Shown here in pieces: positions 44,958 to 53,464 of a stretch of DNA of 64,000 nucleotides. Each line of letters opens with the position of its first letter. Position 1 is the first letter of the stretch. A program made the translations under genes and the position numbers. Source of the DNA: Sinomicrobium oceani (lineage in GTDB: Bacteria; Bacteroidota; Bacteroidia; Flavobacteriales; Flavobacteriaceae); NCBI RefSeq assembly GCF_900119185.1, contig NZ_FPJE01000005.1:62001-126000 (forward strand), read 5' to 3'. The notes under the pieces are model-generated. The model was given only the letters and a program-made list of their open reading frames with translations, made no database searches and was not told the origin of the DNA.

Positions 44958-46610
44958 TTAGTCTTCCGTAATCAGTGCCTGGTGCACCGGGTAACCGGTA
45001 GTCCCGCTCGGAAATGCTATGCCTAACAATGCTGCAATAGTCGGAGCTATGTCATTGATATGTGTTTCCTCTACGGTACTTTTTCCTTTACGGATACCCT
45101 TCCCGAAAAACAGAAGCGGTGTATGCGTATCATAATTCAGAGCCGAGCCGTGTGTGGAGCCGGTCTTAGGATAAGAAATTACCGCAGGGGCCAATACATA
45201 GAGTACATCTCCCGACCTTTTCTGGTTATATCCCCGCTGCAGTAATCCTGTGATCCGCTCGTTAAATTCGGCCTCTGTAAAAACATGAGCGGCAAAAGCC
45301 TTCTCCACATCTTTATATTTCATAACTTCCTCCACGAAATCGTCCTGAAGGTCACGGATACGCAGTTTGTTATCGCCCGCTACCTTATGATCTATAAAGA
45401 TCTGAAAATTGGATATATTGGAGATTAATCCATCCACACCATATTTTTCTTTGGCAAAATTCTTCATGTGGAGCGTAAAATTCAGTTGATCGAAATATCC
45501 TGCGGGAATCTTGAGGGATTGCAGATAGGAAGGCACCTGTACGGCAGCATGATCGGCGGTCAGGAATACGGTGTACTCCCCTTTACCTACTTTTTCATCG
45601 AGTTCGGAAAGTAACCTGGCAATATCCTTATCCAGCCGAAGGTATGTGTCCTGTACTTCTTTGGAGTTAACGCCGAAACGATGGCCTACATAGTCGGTCG
45701 CGGAAAAACTGACAGCGAGAAAATCGGTAATATCGTCCTGCCCCAGGGCCTCTCCTTCTATAGCCGCAAGAGCAAAATCCACAGTCATGCTATTTCCATA
45801 AGGAACGGATTTGAGGATATCATATCCACCGTTATTTTTCATGATTTTTTTGAGTTCATGTGGAAAAACAGGGGCTTTCTCCCCTTTAAACGGACCTTCA
45901 TACGCATTGTCATCCGGACCGCTTTCCGCATACGTCTCAATATCGTAGAGCGTATTCCATGTTTTTACATAGCTTTTGGCTTTTCCGGATGTATTGAATT
46001 TCTCCACCCATTCCGGAAGTTCTTTCATGTAATACGAACTGGTAATCCACTTTCCTTCATCCTTTCCGTGAAACCAATATGCAGCATTAGCGGCATGTCC
46101 TGCGGGCAAAATTGCTCCTCTGTCTTTAAGGGCTACTCCTATAACTTTACCCCGCAACTCGGTAGCCAGACGTAACTGATCGGTAACCGTAGTCGTTTTC
46201 ATTCGGTGCGGAGACATCTTTCCGGCGTCGGATGCAGTTCCTACCGATTCCATGGAATCGTCCTGTGCACAATACACCATCTGATCCAGCTCTTTATCAT
46301 ACCAATCGTTAGCGATAATACCATGTATCGCAGGAGTTGTTCCCGTATAGACAGAAGTATGCCCGGGCCCCGTATAGGTAGGCACGTAATTGTAGTGGTT
46401 ATTACGACAGTTATAACCGTCGTTGACCAGGCGTCTGATACCGTCATTACCATACTTCTCCCAGAACCGGGTGATGTAGTCATAACGCATCTGATCTACG
46501 ACAATACCCACCACGAGCTTTGGCTTTACATAAGGACCTTCTTCGGTTTGTGCTTTGGAACTAAACACTGCAAGCGTACACCATAATACCGCAGCTATTG
46601 ATTTTCTCAT
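44958..46610 (-). CDS. pafA: PafA-type alkaline phosphatase
   Basis: A 550-aa periplasmic phosphatase with a Sec signal ending SSKAQ. The active-site residues match those I recall for flavobacterial PafA: nucleophile Thr80 in PTYTGPGHTS, Asn101 in IANDW, and Lys162/Arg164 in LKDRG, with metal ligands in VVDQMR (Asp39), LTADHAAV and TGSTHGS. PafA is a calcium/zinc-containing broad phosphomonoesterase that is active in phosphate-replete cells. The gene stands alone, facing the fucosidase operon across a shared terminator. Confidence 0.92.
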   Translation of the reverse strand: MRKSIAAVLWCTLAVFSSKAQTEEGPYVKPKLVVGIVVDQMRYDYITRFWEKYGNDGIRRLVNDGYNCRNNHYNYVPTYTGPGHTSVYTGTTPAIHGIIANDWYDKELDQMVYCAQDDSMESVGTASDAGKMSPHRMKTTTVTDQLRLATELRGKVIGVALKDRGAILPAGHAANAAYWFHGKDEGKWITSSYYMKELPEWVEKFNTSGKAKSYVKTWNTLYDIETYAESGPDDNAYEGPFKGEKAPVFPHELKKIMKNNGGYDILKSVPYGNSMTVDFALAAIEGEALGQDDITDFLAVSFSATDYVGHRFGVNSKEVQDTYLRLDKDIARLLSELDEKVGKGEYTVFLTADHAAVQVPSYLQSLKIPAGYFDQLNFTLHMKNFAKEKYGVDGLISNISNFQIFIDHKVAGDNKLRIRDLQDDFVEEVMKYKDVEKAFAAHVFTEAEFNERITGLLQRGYNQKRSGDVLYVLAPAVISYPKTGSTHGSALNYDTHTPLLFFGKGIRKGKSTVEETHINDIAPTIAALLGIAFPSGTTGYPVHQALITED

Positions 46611-46774
46611 AACATTTGAAATTTTAAGACTTGTAAAAGTAAAAAGTTCTCATTAAAATCGGGTTACCTGCAGATTATTTAACGTCAAATTGCAGGCAAC
46701 CGGAAAAAAATGATCTGTCCGAAATAAAACAGACTAACATTATTTTTTTACTTTAGTTGCTATATCTTTACCGT

Positions 46775-47512
46775 ATGAAGTATTTTGAAGCCATTGGCAA
46801 GTATTTTTTAATGATACGGGAGGTATTTCTCAGACCCACGAAGTGGAGTATCATGAAAAACCTCATCCTGAAAGAAATTGATGACCTGGTATTTGGCTCC
46901 CTGGGTATCATGATCTTCATATCTTTTTTCGTGGGCGGTGTAGTAGCCATACAGACAGCGCTCAATATGGACTCTCCATTACTCCCAAAGTATCTTGTAG
47001 GTTTTGCCACGCGCCAATCGGTTATTCTGGAATTTGCTCCTACGTTTACTTCTATTATCATGGCGGGTAAAGTAGGGTCTTATATTACATCCAGCATCGG
47101 TACAATGCGGGTTACGGAACAGATCGACGCATTGGAGGTTATGGGAGTAAATGCCCTCAATTATCTCGTATTTCCCAAAATATCTGCAATGCTACTATAT
47201 CCTTTTGTGATCTCGATCTCAATGTTTCTCGGCATTTTCGGCGGATGGGCTGCAAGTGTTATGGGAGGCTTCAGTACGAGCGTAGAGTTTATCGACGGAC
47301 TCCAGATAGATTTCAAGCCTTTTCACGTGTTCTATGCTTTTACAAAAACCATCATTTTTGCTTTTATATTGGCAACTATACCGTCTTTTCACGGTTTTTA
47401 CATGAAAGGAGGCGCCCTGGAGGTAGGTAAGGCCAGCACCACGTCTTTCGTTTGGACCAGTGTGGCTATTATTATTATCAATTATATCATAACACAAATG
47501 TTACTGGGCTGA
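46775..47512 (+). CDS. MlaE-type ABC transporter permease
   Basis: A 245-aa product read from MKYFEAIGKYFLMIREVF; a TTG upstream at 46757 is less likely. Five to six transmembrane helices and the MlaE signature EFAPTFTSIIMAGKVGSYITSSIGTMRVTEQIDALEVMGVN (about 88-128) are present. It is the permease of a phospholipid/lipid transport system in the inner membrane. Its TGA overlaps the ATG of the ATPase by one base. A TATCTTTA element lies seven bases before the ATG. No mlaD gene follows here. Confidence 0.93.
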   Translation: MKYFEAIGKYFLMIREVFLRPTKWSIMKNLILKEIDDLVFGSLGIMIFISFFVGGVVAIQTALNMDSPLLPKYLVGFATRQSVILEFAPTFTSIIMAGKVGSYITSSIGTMRVTEQIDALEVMGVNALNYLVFPKISAMLLYPFVISISMFLGIFGGWAASVMGGFSTSVEFIDGLQIDFKPFHVFYAFTKTIIFAFILATIPSFHGFYMKGGALEVGKASTTSFVWTSVAIIIINYIITQMLLG

Positions 47513-48279
47513 TGATCGTTGTAGAAAATTTACATAAATCCTTTGACGGGACCCCTGTACTAAAAGGAATTTCAACCACTTTCGAGAAAGGAAAGACCAA
47601 TCTTATCATAGGGCAAAGCGGTTCGGGAAAGACCGTTTTTCTGAAATCGCTCCTCGGACTATTTACACCCGAAGAAGGTAATATCATCTATAACGGAATC
47701 ACGTATTCCGAAATGGATGACGATCAGAAAAGGGAACTCCGTCAGCAAATGGGAATGGTATTCCAGGGAAGTGCGCTTTTCGACTCCATGAGTGTACAGG
47801 AAAATGTAATGTTTCCCCTTAAGATGTTCTCAAAGGCCCCGTTAAGTGAAATGCAGGATCGGGTCGATTTTGTATTGAACAGGGTGAAACTCACGGATGC
47901 ACACCATAAATTTCCTTCCGAAATTTCCGGCGGAATGCAGAAACGTGTAGCGATTGCAAGAGCCATTGTTAATAAACCCCAGTATCTGTTCTGCGATGAA
48001 CCCAACTCCGGACTGGATCCGAAAACAGCTATTATCATCGACAACCTCGTACAGGAGATTACTCAGGAATACGATATCACCACGGTTATTAATACACACG
48101 ATATGAACTCTGTTATGGAGATCGGAGAAAAGATCGTTTTCCTGAAGGATGGTCACAAGGCCTGGGAAGGGAGTAATAAAGAGATTTTCAGGACAGACAA
48201 TGAAGCCGTGACCAATTTTGTATATTCATCAGAACTTTTTAAGAAGGTACGCCAGATGTATATCGAAGAAAGAAACTAA
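47512..48279 (+). CDS. MlaF-type ABC transporter ATPase
   Basis: A 255-aa ATPase. Walker A is GQSGSGKT, the signature is EISGGMQKRVAIARAI, Walker B is YLFCDEPNSGLDP, and the H-loop is VINTHDM. The unusual SGGMQKR and PNSGLDP forms are typical of MlaF. It pairs with the permease encoded immediately upstream for lipid transport between the membranes. The start is fixed by the TGATG junction at 47510-47514. Confidence 0.94.
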   Translation: MIVVENLHKSFDGTPVLKGISTTFEKGKTNLIIGQSGSGKTVFLKSLLGLFTPEEGNIIYNGITYSEMDDDQKRELRQQMGMVFQGSALFDSMSVQENVMFPLKMFSKAPLSEMQDRVDFVLNRVKLTDAHHKFPSEISGGMQKRVAIARAIVNKPQYLFCDEPNSGLDPKTAIIIDNLVQEITQEYDITTVINTHDMNSVMEIGEKIVFLKDGHKAWEGSNKEIFRTDNEAVTNFVYSSELFKKVRQMYIEERN

Positions 48280-48310
48280 GTACGAAACCTAATTTGGTTG
48301 TCCCATAAAA

Positions 48311-48343
48311 AAACCGGGATCTTTACTATTCAGATCCCGGTTT
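48311..48343. terminator. Bidirectional terminator between mlaF-type and DUF389 genes
   Basis: Perfect 12-bp arms AAACCGGGATCT / AGATCCCGGTTT around a 9-nt loop, with A and T runs on the outside, between convergent genes. Confidence 0.92.
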
Positions 48344-48347
48344 TTAT

Positions 48348-49820
48348 TTAGTTCAATTCTTTCACTTCTACTTTATCATTGGAAGTTTTGAGTTCCAGCC
48401 AGCCTTTCAGCTTCTGGTATTCCTTATCGCGTTGTGCTTTAGGAGCAGATTCTTTCCACTTCACGGTAAAGGCCGGTACCGTATCCATTTTGGAAAAGTC
48501 CGTTCTGATCTCATTCGAAAAACCAAACTCTTCCACCCCGTCATACAACACTTTGGCTTCTGCACTCAGATTGGCAAAATCGACATTATAAGTAAGCTTG
48601 CGCAACCTCCGGACTTCTGCTTCCAGAAACTGTATTTTCTCCGTAGTATTTACCAGTTCGCGCTTACTCGACTCATACAGTTCATGAACATAATCGAATT
48701 TTTGCTGCGAGTCGTTCTGCCCTCCCTGTACAATCCGCAATTGGGCATTTTTCAGTATCGGATATTCCGATTCTTTCTGGTTTTCCCAGGTACTGATTAC
48801 GTTTTCCGGAATAATTTCATCTCCCATGAAAACGAGCTCTATCGTGGATGTACCATTTCGCTGATAGTTGATTTCCGAAAGGTTCTCCAGGAACATGCCC
48901 CCCTTGGTAAACTGGTACGGCGCTACTACGGTACGTACAAATTTACGTGCATCATTACGAAAACGCGACTCTTTCCAGACGTTAAAGAAGGTGTACCCCG
49001 CAGGGATCATCACTATAATAGCAATCAAAGAAGCCACTCTCGAAATAAGCCTTCTCCGGGCCGAATTCACATACCGTACCATAGGAAATCTCAGGATTTT
49101 CAAGACCAGGAATGTTGCCAATCCTATAAATATGGTATTGATTAGGAACAGGTACATGGCTCCCATGGCATATTCCCAATTGGCTATGGCCAGGCCGAAA
49201 CCTACGGTACATAACGGAGGCATCAAAGCCGTCGCGATAGCAACTCCAAATATTACACTGGCAATAGTTCCTTTTTTAGCCCGTGCAATAACAAGGGCCA
49301 AACCACCGAAAAAGGCGATCAGTACATCCCGGATATCAGGTGCCGTACGTGCAAGTAATTCGGATGACTCATCGCGTAACGGGAAAAACCGGAAAAACAG
49401 AAAGGCGGTAAGAATACTCAACCCTACCATGACCAGGAAATTCTTTACGGATCTCCTTAAAGTATCCACATCGTTTATCGCTATAGACATCCCCATACCC
49501 AATATAGGTCCCATAAGCGGGGAAATTAACATCGCTCCGATAACTACTGCTGTAGAATTGGCATTAAGCCCTATGGATGCAATGAATATCGAACATATCA
49601 AAATCCAGGAGTTGTGCCCTTTGAAAGGTATATCATTTTTGATATGTTCTATGGTCGTCTCCTGGTCTGTGTTGGAACGGATATCCAGAAGCTCTCCAAA
49701 AAAGGCTTTAAGACTCCCTAACAACCCGGAAAAGTCCTTTTTTACCTTTTCCGAACTGTTGTTCTGACTGCCTTCTTTCTTTTCCTCAGGCTGCACAGAC
49801 GAATTATCTTTTTTCTGCAT
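48348..49820 (-). CDS. DUF389 family membrane protein
   Basis: A 490-aa protein. A polar N-terminus (about 1-65) is followed by the DUF389 membrane domain of about six helices with GLNANSTAVVIGAMLISPLMGPILGMGMSI (about 85-114) and VATALMPPLCTVGFGLA (about 193-209). The C-terminal ~200 residues are soluble with a coiled-coil stretch (about 365-410). The function of the family is unknown. It starts 6 nt after the mannose-1-phosphate guanylyltransferase gene. Confidence 0.9.
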   Translation of the reverse strand: MQKKDNSSVQPEEKKEGSQNNSSEKVKKDFSGLLGSLKAFFGELLDIRSNTDQETTIEHIKNDIPFKGHNSWILICSIFIASIGLNANSTAVVIGAMLISPLMGPILGMGMSIAINDVDTLRRSVKNFLVMVGLSILTAFLFFRFFPLRDESSELLARTAPDIRDVLIAFFGGLALVIARAKKGTIASVIFGVAIATALMPPLCTVGFGLAIANWEYAMGAMYLFLINTIFIGLATFLVLKILRFPMVRYVNSARRRLISRVASLIAIIVMIPAGYTFFNVWKESRFRNDARKFVRTVVAPYQFTKGGMFLENLSEINYQRNGTSTIELVFMGDEIIPENVISTWENQKESEYPILKNAQLRIVQGGQNDSQQKFDYVHELYESSKRELVNTTEKIQFLEAEVRRLRKLTYNVDFANLSAEAKVLYDGVEEFGFSNEIRTDFSKMDTVPAFTVKWKESAPKAQRDKEYQKLKGWLELKTSNDKVEVKELN

Positions 49821-49826
49821 AAATTA

Positions 49827-50915
49827 CTATATTAAATCTTCACCAAACTTTTGTTTAACTTTCTGTAATACTTCTTTTATACGCTGTTCTTTCTGCTTGG
49901 GGTAGATCAGTAATACTTTCTTTTTTTCGATAACTATATAATCGTCCAGACCATCGATAACAACAAGTTTTTTTCCACTGGTACGGATCATGTTATTTCC
50001 GGAATTCTCAATCAGTGTCCTGGCATTCACCACGGCATTACCGCAATCGTCCTTGGGTAACTTATCATAGAGCGAACCCCAGGTACCGAGGTCATTCCAA
50101 TCAAAGCCGGCCGGCAATACATGAATATTATCAGAGTGCTCCAAAATCGCGTAGTCGATGGAAATATTATCGGCCTTACCGTAGTTTTTCCGGATAAACG
50201 TTCTTTCTGCCAGGGTATTGTATTTCGGTATCCCCTTAGAGAACAAACGGTACATTTCGGGCTGTAAATGCTCGAAAGCCTTGAGGATACTTTTCACACT
50301 CCAGATGAATATCCCGGCATTCCACAGGTAGTTTCCCTGCCGGAGAAATTCCTTGGCAGTAGCATAGTCCGGTTTCTCCGTGAACTTTTTCACTTTACAG
50401 ACATCGTGCCCATTATTACCGGATTCCCCATCATATTCGATATAACCATACCCTGTATTCGGGAAAGTGGGTGTGATTCCCAGAGTCATCAGAATATCGC
50501 GCTCCGCACATTCTGCAAAGCAACGTTTTACATCCCCGGCAAAAATATCCTCCTGTTCAATCCAGTGATCACTGGGGGCAACGAGGATTACCGCATCCGG
50601 ATTTTCCTTTCGGATCTTCATGGATGCATATAAAATACAGGGAGCGGTATTGCGCATTTCAGGCTCCAACAACAACTGCCCGGGATTGGCTTTGGGTAGT
50701 TGTTCCAGGACCAGGTCTTTATAGCGTTCATGTGTAAGGATACAGATATTCTCTTCCGGAATTACCTTGCTGAGCCTGTTAAATGTTTTCTGGATCAGGG
50801 TTTCTCCCGTGCCAAGCATATCGTGAAACTGCTTGGGAAGTTCTGTGGTACTTACCGGCCAGAATCGCGAACCGATTCCCCCGGCCATTAATATTGCATA
50901 GTAATTTTTACTCAA
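49827..50915 (-). CDS. Mannose-1-phosphate guanylyltransferase
   Basis: A 362-aa cytoplasmic nucleotidyltransferase making GDP-mannose. The N-terminal signature is MAGGIGSRFWPVSTTELPKQF (about 10-30), with VAPSDHWI (about 112-119) and FTEKPDYATA (about 173-182). It lacks the phosphomannose isomerase domain of the bifunctional enzyme. GDP-mannose feeds surface-polysaccharide and GDP-fucose synthesis. Confidence 0.94.
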   Translation of the reverse strand: MSKNYYAILMAGGIGSRFWPVSTTELPKQFHDMLGTGETLIQKTFNRLSKVIPEENICILTHERYKDLVLEQLPKANPGQLLLEPEMRNTAPCILYASMKIRKENPDAVILVAPSDHWIEQEDIFAGDVKRCFAECAERDILMTLGITPTFPNTGYGYIEYDGESGNNGHDVCKVKKFTEKPDYATAKEFLRQGNYLWNAGIFIWSVKSILKAFEHLQPEMYRLFSKGIPKYNTLAERTFIRKNYGKADNISIDYAILEHSDNIHVLPAGFDWNDLGTWGSLYDKLPKDDCGNAVVNARTLIENSGNNMIRTSGKKLVVIDGLDDYIVIEKKKVLLIYPKQKEQRIKEVLQKVKQKFGEDLI

Positions 50916-50977
50916 TTCAAACTGGTTTTCAGTTATTTAAAGTCAATCATTTTTTATACTTCCGGCCCTAATCGGTT

Positions 50978-51580
50978 TTATGGGTCCGGTAGAAGTTCTA
51001 CTTCCGCATTCGGATTAAACAGGTAAATCCTTCCCGATGAAATCTCCACACATTCGTAACGTTTAATCTTCTTTTGCCCTTTACGGAAAATCTTTCCATT
51101 GTATATACGAAAAAAACTTCCGTACGGGAGTTCAAATATATAGTTTTTATCGTTCTCCGGGTCGAATTGTTTCAAAGCCAGGGCAAGAGAAGCATCGGTG
51201 TCACTGCTCGCCCTCGGATTCCTGAAGTGCCTTGCCAGCAGGGGCAGGATACTGTCCGGAAATATCGCCGGGTTTATAAAAGGGAGCATCAGCCTACGGA
51301 ACGTAGACTTCCACTCCACGCCGTGGGGTTTGATCCGCATACCGTATTCTCTGAATGCTACCAGGTGTGCCACCTCGTGGACAAGGGTAATAAGAAACTT
51401 GTATCTGTTCAGGCTGGCATTCACCGTGATCTGGTGCATACCATTGGGCAAACGCCGGTAATCGCCATGCCTGGTTACCCGTTCGTTTACGATCTTGAGG
51501 TAGACCCCATTATCCCGAATCAGTTCAAAACATGGTGTTACTGCACGTTCCGGCAGGTATTTTCTTAAAATATCTCTCAC
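50978..51580 (-). CDS. SprT-like zinc metalloprotease-fold protein
   Basis: A 200-aa protein with the SprT-like metal motif TLVHEVAHLVAF (HExxH, about 65-76) and a third ligand region HGVEWKSTFRRLM (about 87-99). The C-terminal part lacks the Cys4 zinc ribbon of longer family members, though a Cys occurs in RYECVEISSGRIY. The function is unknown in bacteria; related eukaryotic proteins repair DNA-protein crosslinks. It lies 62 nt upstream of the guanylyltransferase on the same strand. Confidence 0.88.
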   Translation of the reverse strand: MRDILRKYLPERAVTPCFELIRDNGVYLKIVNERVTRHGDYRRLPNGMHQITVNASLNRYKFLITLVHEVAHLVAFREYGMRIKPHGVEWKSTFRRLMLPFINPAIFPDSILPLLARHFRNPRASSDTDASLALALKQFDPENDKNYIFELPYGSFFRIYNGKIFRKGQKKIKRYECVEISSGRIYLFNPNAEVELLPDP

Positions 51581-51650
51581 TTCCTGATCTGCATGTGAAT
51601 TTCTTTAGCGGTATATCCGGAGCTATTATCTGCCCGGTATTGTAGGTCTT

Positions 51651-52334
51651 CTAAGGGGTCGAACTGGACACTTGTAAAAGCTTGCCATTATAAAATTTAT
51701 TGCCCTTCAAAGCAAAGTCGAAGATATACGAAGCCATTTCGGATGCGGAGAGCGGAGCCTTATAACCCGGGAAGGCTTCCTCCAGCATTTCTGTCTGTAC
51801 CGCACCTAAGGCAAGAACATTAAATGAAGGACCTGTTCCTTTATACTCTTCAGCCAAAAGCTCGGTAAGTGTTATGACAGCACCTTTGGCCGAACTATAA
51901 GCGGCAAGTCCGGGGAACTTCACACTACCTTGTACCCCACCCATACTACTGATATTGACGACATGCCCTTCAACGCTCATAAAAGGGAGTACCTTACGGA
52001 TGACCTCCGCAACGCCAAAAACATTGACGCGGTATACCTCCTCAAACTCTTCGGGAGTAATATCCGTAAAAGGCTTATTCACCAGTTTACCTGCATTATT
52101 GATCAATATATCCACCTTACCTCCCCATTCTTCCTTGACAAAATGTGCAACCTTTTCCAGGTCTCCTTTTACGGCAAGGTCAAAAATAAAAGCGGTAATA
52201 CCGGGATGATTTTTCTCCAGCACCGGACGGTCATTTCTTGAAAGCGCCAGCACTTTGTGCCCCTGATCCGCAAAAATTCCTGCCAGTTGAAGCCCGATTC
52301 CCCTACTGGTACCTGTAATAATAACGTGTTTCAT
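51651..52334 (-). CDS. Short-chain dehydrogenase/reductase
   Basis: A 227-aa product from MKHVIITGTSRGIGLQLAG; the open frame continues 13 codons upstream but the Rossmann start fits this Met. The nucleotide motif is TGTSRGIG, the NAG motif is ILINNAGKL, and the active site is AAYSSAKGA with Ser about 20 residues before. It is a cytoplasmic NAD(P)H oxidoreductase of unknown substrate. Confidence 0.93.
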   Translation of the reverse strand: MKHVIITGTSRGIGLQLAGIFADQGHKVLALSRNDRPVLEKNHPGITAFIFDLAVKGDLEKVAHFVKEEWGGKVDILINNAGKLVNKPFTDITPEEFEEVYRVNVFGVAEVIRKVLPFMSVEGHVVNISSMGGVQGSVKFPGLAAYSSAKGAVITLTELLAEEYKGTGPSFNVLALGAVQTEMLEEAFPGYKAPLSASEMASYIFDFALKGNKFYNGKLLQVSSSTP

Positions 52335-52405
52335 GTGTAGAATACCATGCCGGTGAGAATAACTTCCTGCCAACAGGAAATTCAGATTCCATCCGGCACG
52401 TAAAT

Positions 52406-53362
52406 TTATTTGTTTACAAAGGTGATTTCTTCCGAATCGGCATTGGCCATTTTTTCCAATATCGGTATCATATCCGAAATAAAGGAAGTCATGTGCTCTA
52501 TATCCATAAGACCGGCCTCATCTCCCACTTTATGATAGTGTTCGAAGTTCGTGAAATCGAAGGTGCAGACTGTTTGAGCGGGGACATCGAATTCCAGGAA
52601 GAAGGGATAATTATCCGACCTTTTGAACAGTTGAAATTCTTTGGCCTTAGGCAAAAAACCTATGAGGTTTTTCCCGGCATAAGCATTCATTTTATCGGCC
52701 ATATTAGTATCTTCATATCCTGTGATATACGCCGTATAATCGGCCTGCATAGGCACTCCTATCATTTCCAGGTTTACCATAGTGTACAGGTTGAATTTAT
52801 CGGCACGCAGTTTTCGAGCCAGATGGCGCGATCCCAGGAGACCTTTTTCTTCAGCTGAAAACAGCACAAAGAGCAGGCTTCTCCTGTTAGTCCGGGTATC
52901 ACCGAAGTACTTGGCCAGTTCCAGCACCCCGGTAGTCCCCGAGGCATTATCATTTGCACCATTGGCAATAACATCATCACCTTCTCCCGTATCCTGAATA
53001 CCGATATGATCGTAATGTCCTCCGATGATGATAAACTCGTCTTTAAGTTCGGGGTCGTTCCCTTCCACATAGCCTACGATATTATATGCGGGCTCCTTAA
53101 AATTCTCCAGCGTATCACGGTAAGAGGTGAAATAGGGTTTTACACCGTGCGCAGCAAATACCTGCTCTATGTACTGTGCCGCTTTTTCTATACCAGGACT
53201 TCCGGAATCCCGTCCCTCCAGTTCATCGGAAGCCAAATATTCAAGCGTTTCCCGAACATCGTCGGCACTGACCTCGTATTTTTCTGGAGCTTGCACAGCC
53301 TGGGCATTCAATCCGAAGATCAGTCCACAGCAGCATACGACAGCATAAAGATATTTTTTCAT
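52406..53362 (-). CDS. M28-family zinc peptidase, exported
   Basis: A 318-aa protein with a Sec signal ending GLNAQA. M28 metal motifs: GGHYDHIGIQ (about 113-122), NGANDNASGTTGVLELAKYF (about 133-152), FSAEEKGLLGS (about 168-178), NLEMIG and FTNFEHYHKVGDE. It is paralogous to 22664-23629 but diverged. It probably cleaves peptides in the periplasm. It stands alone. Confidence 0.93.
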   Translation of the reverse strand: MKKYLYAVVCCCGLIFGLNAQAVQAPEKYEVSADDVRETLEYLASDELEGRDSGSPGIEKAAQYIEQVFAAHGVKPYFTSYRDTLENFKEPAYNIVGYVEGNDPELKDEFIIIGGHYDHIGIQDTGEGDDVIANGANDNASGTTGVLELAKYFGDTRTNRRSLLFVLFSAEEKGLLGSRHLARKLRADKFNLYTMVNLEMIGVPMQADYTAYITGYEDTNMADKMNAYAGKNLIGFLPKAKEFQLFKRSDNYPFFLEFDVPAQTVCTFDFTNFEHYHKVGDEAGLMDIEHMTSFISDMIPILEKMANADSEEITFVNK

Positions 53363-53402
53363 GTAGAAAATTTTTATAGTTGTACTGGCTAAAATATATA
53401 AA

Positions 53403-53437
53403 AAATCCCGTTCCTTATAAATCGTGGAACGGGATTT
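53403..53437 (-). terminator. Terminator of the pdh genes
   Basis: Perfect 12-bp arms AAATCCCGTTCC / GGAACGGGATTT around an 11-nt loop, 28 nt after the E2 stop codon on the minus strand. Confidence 0.88.
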
Positions 53438-53464
53438 CTCGTAATTATTTTATCTTTAAGGCTA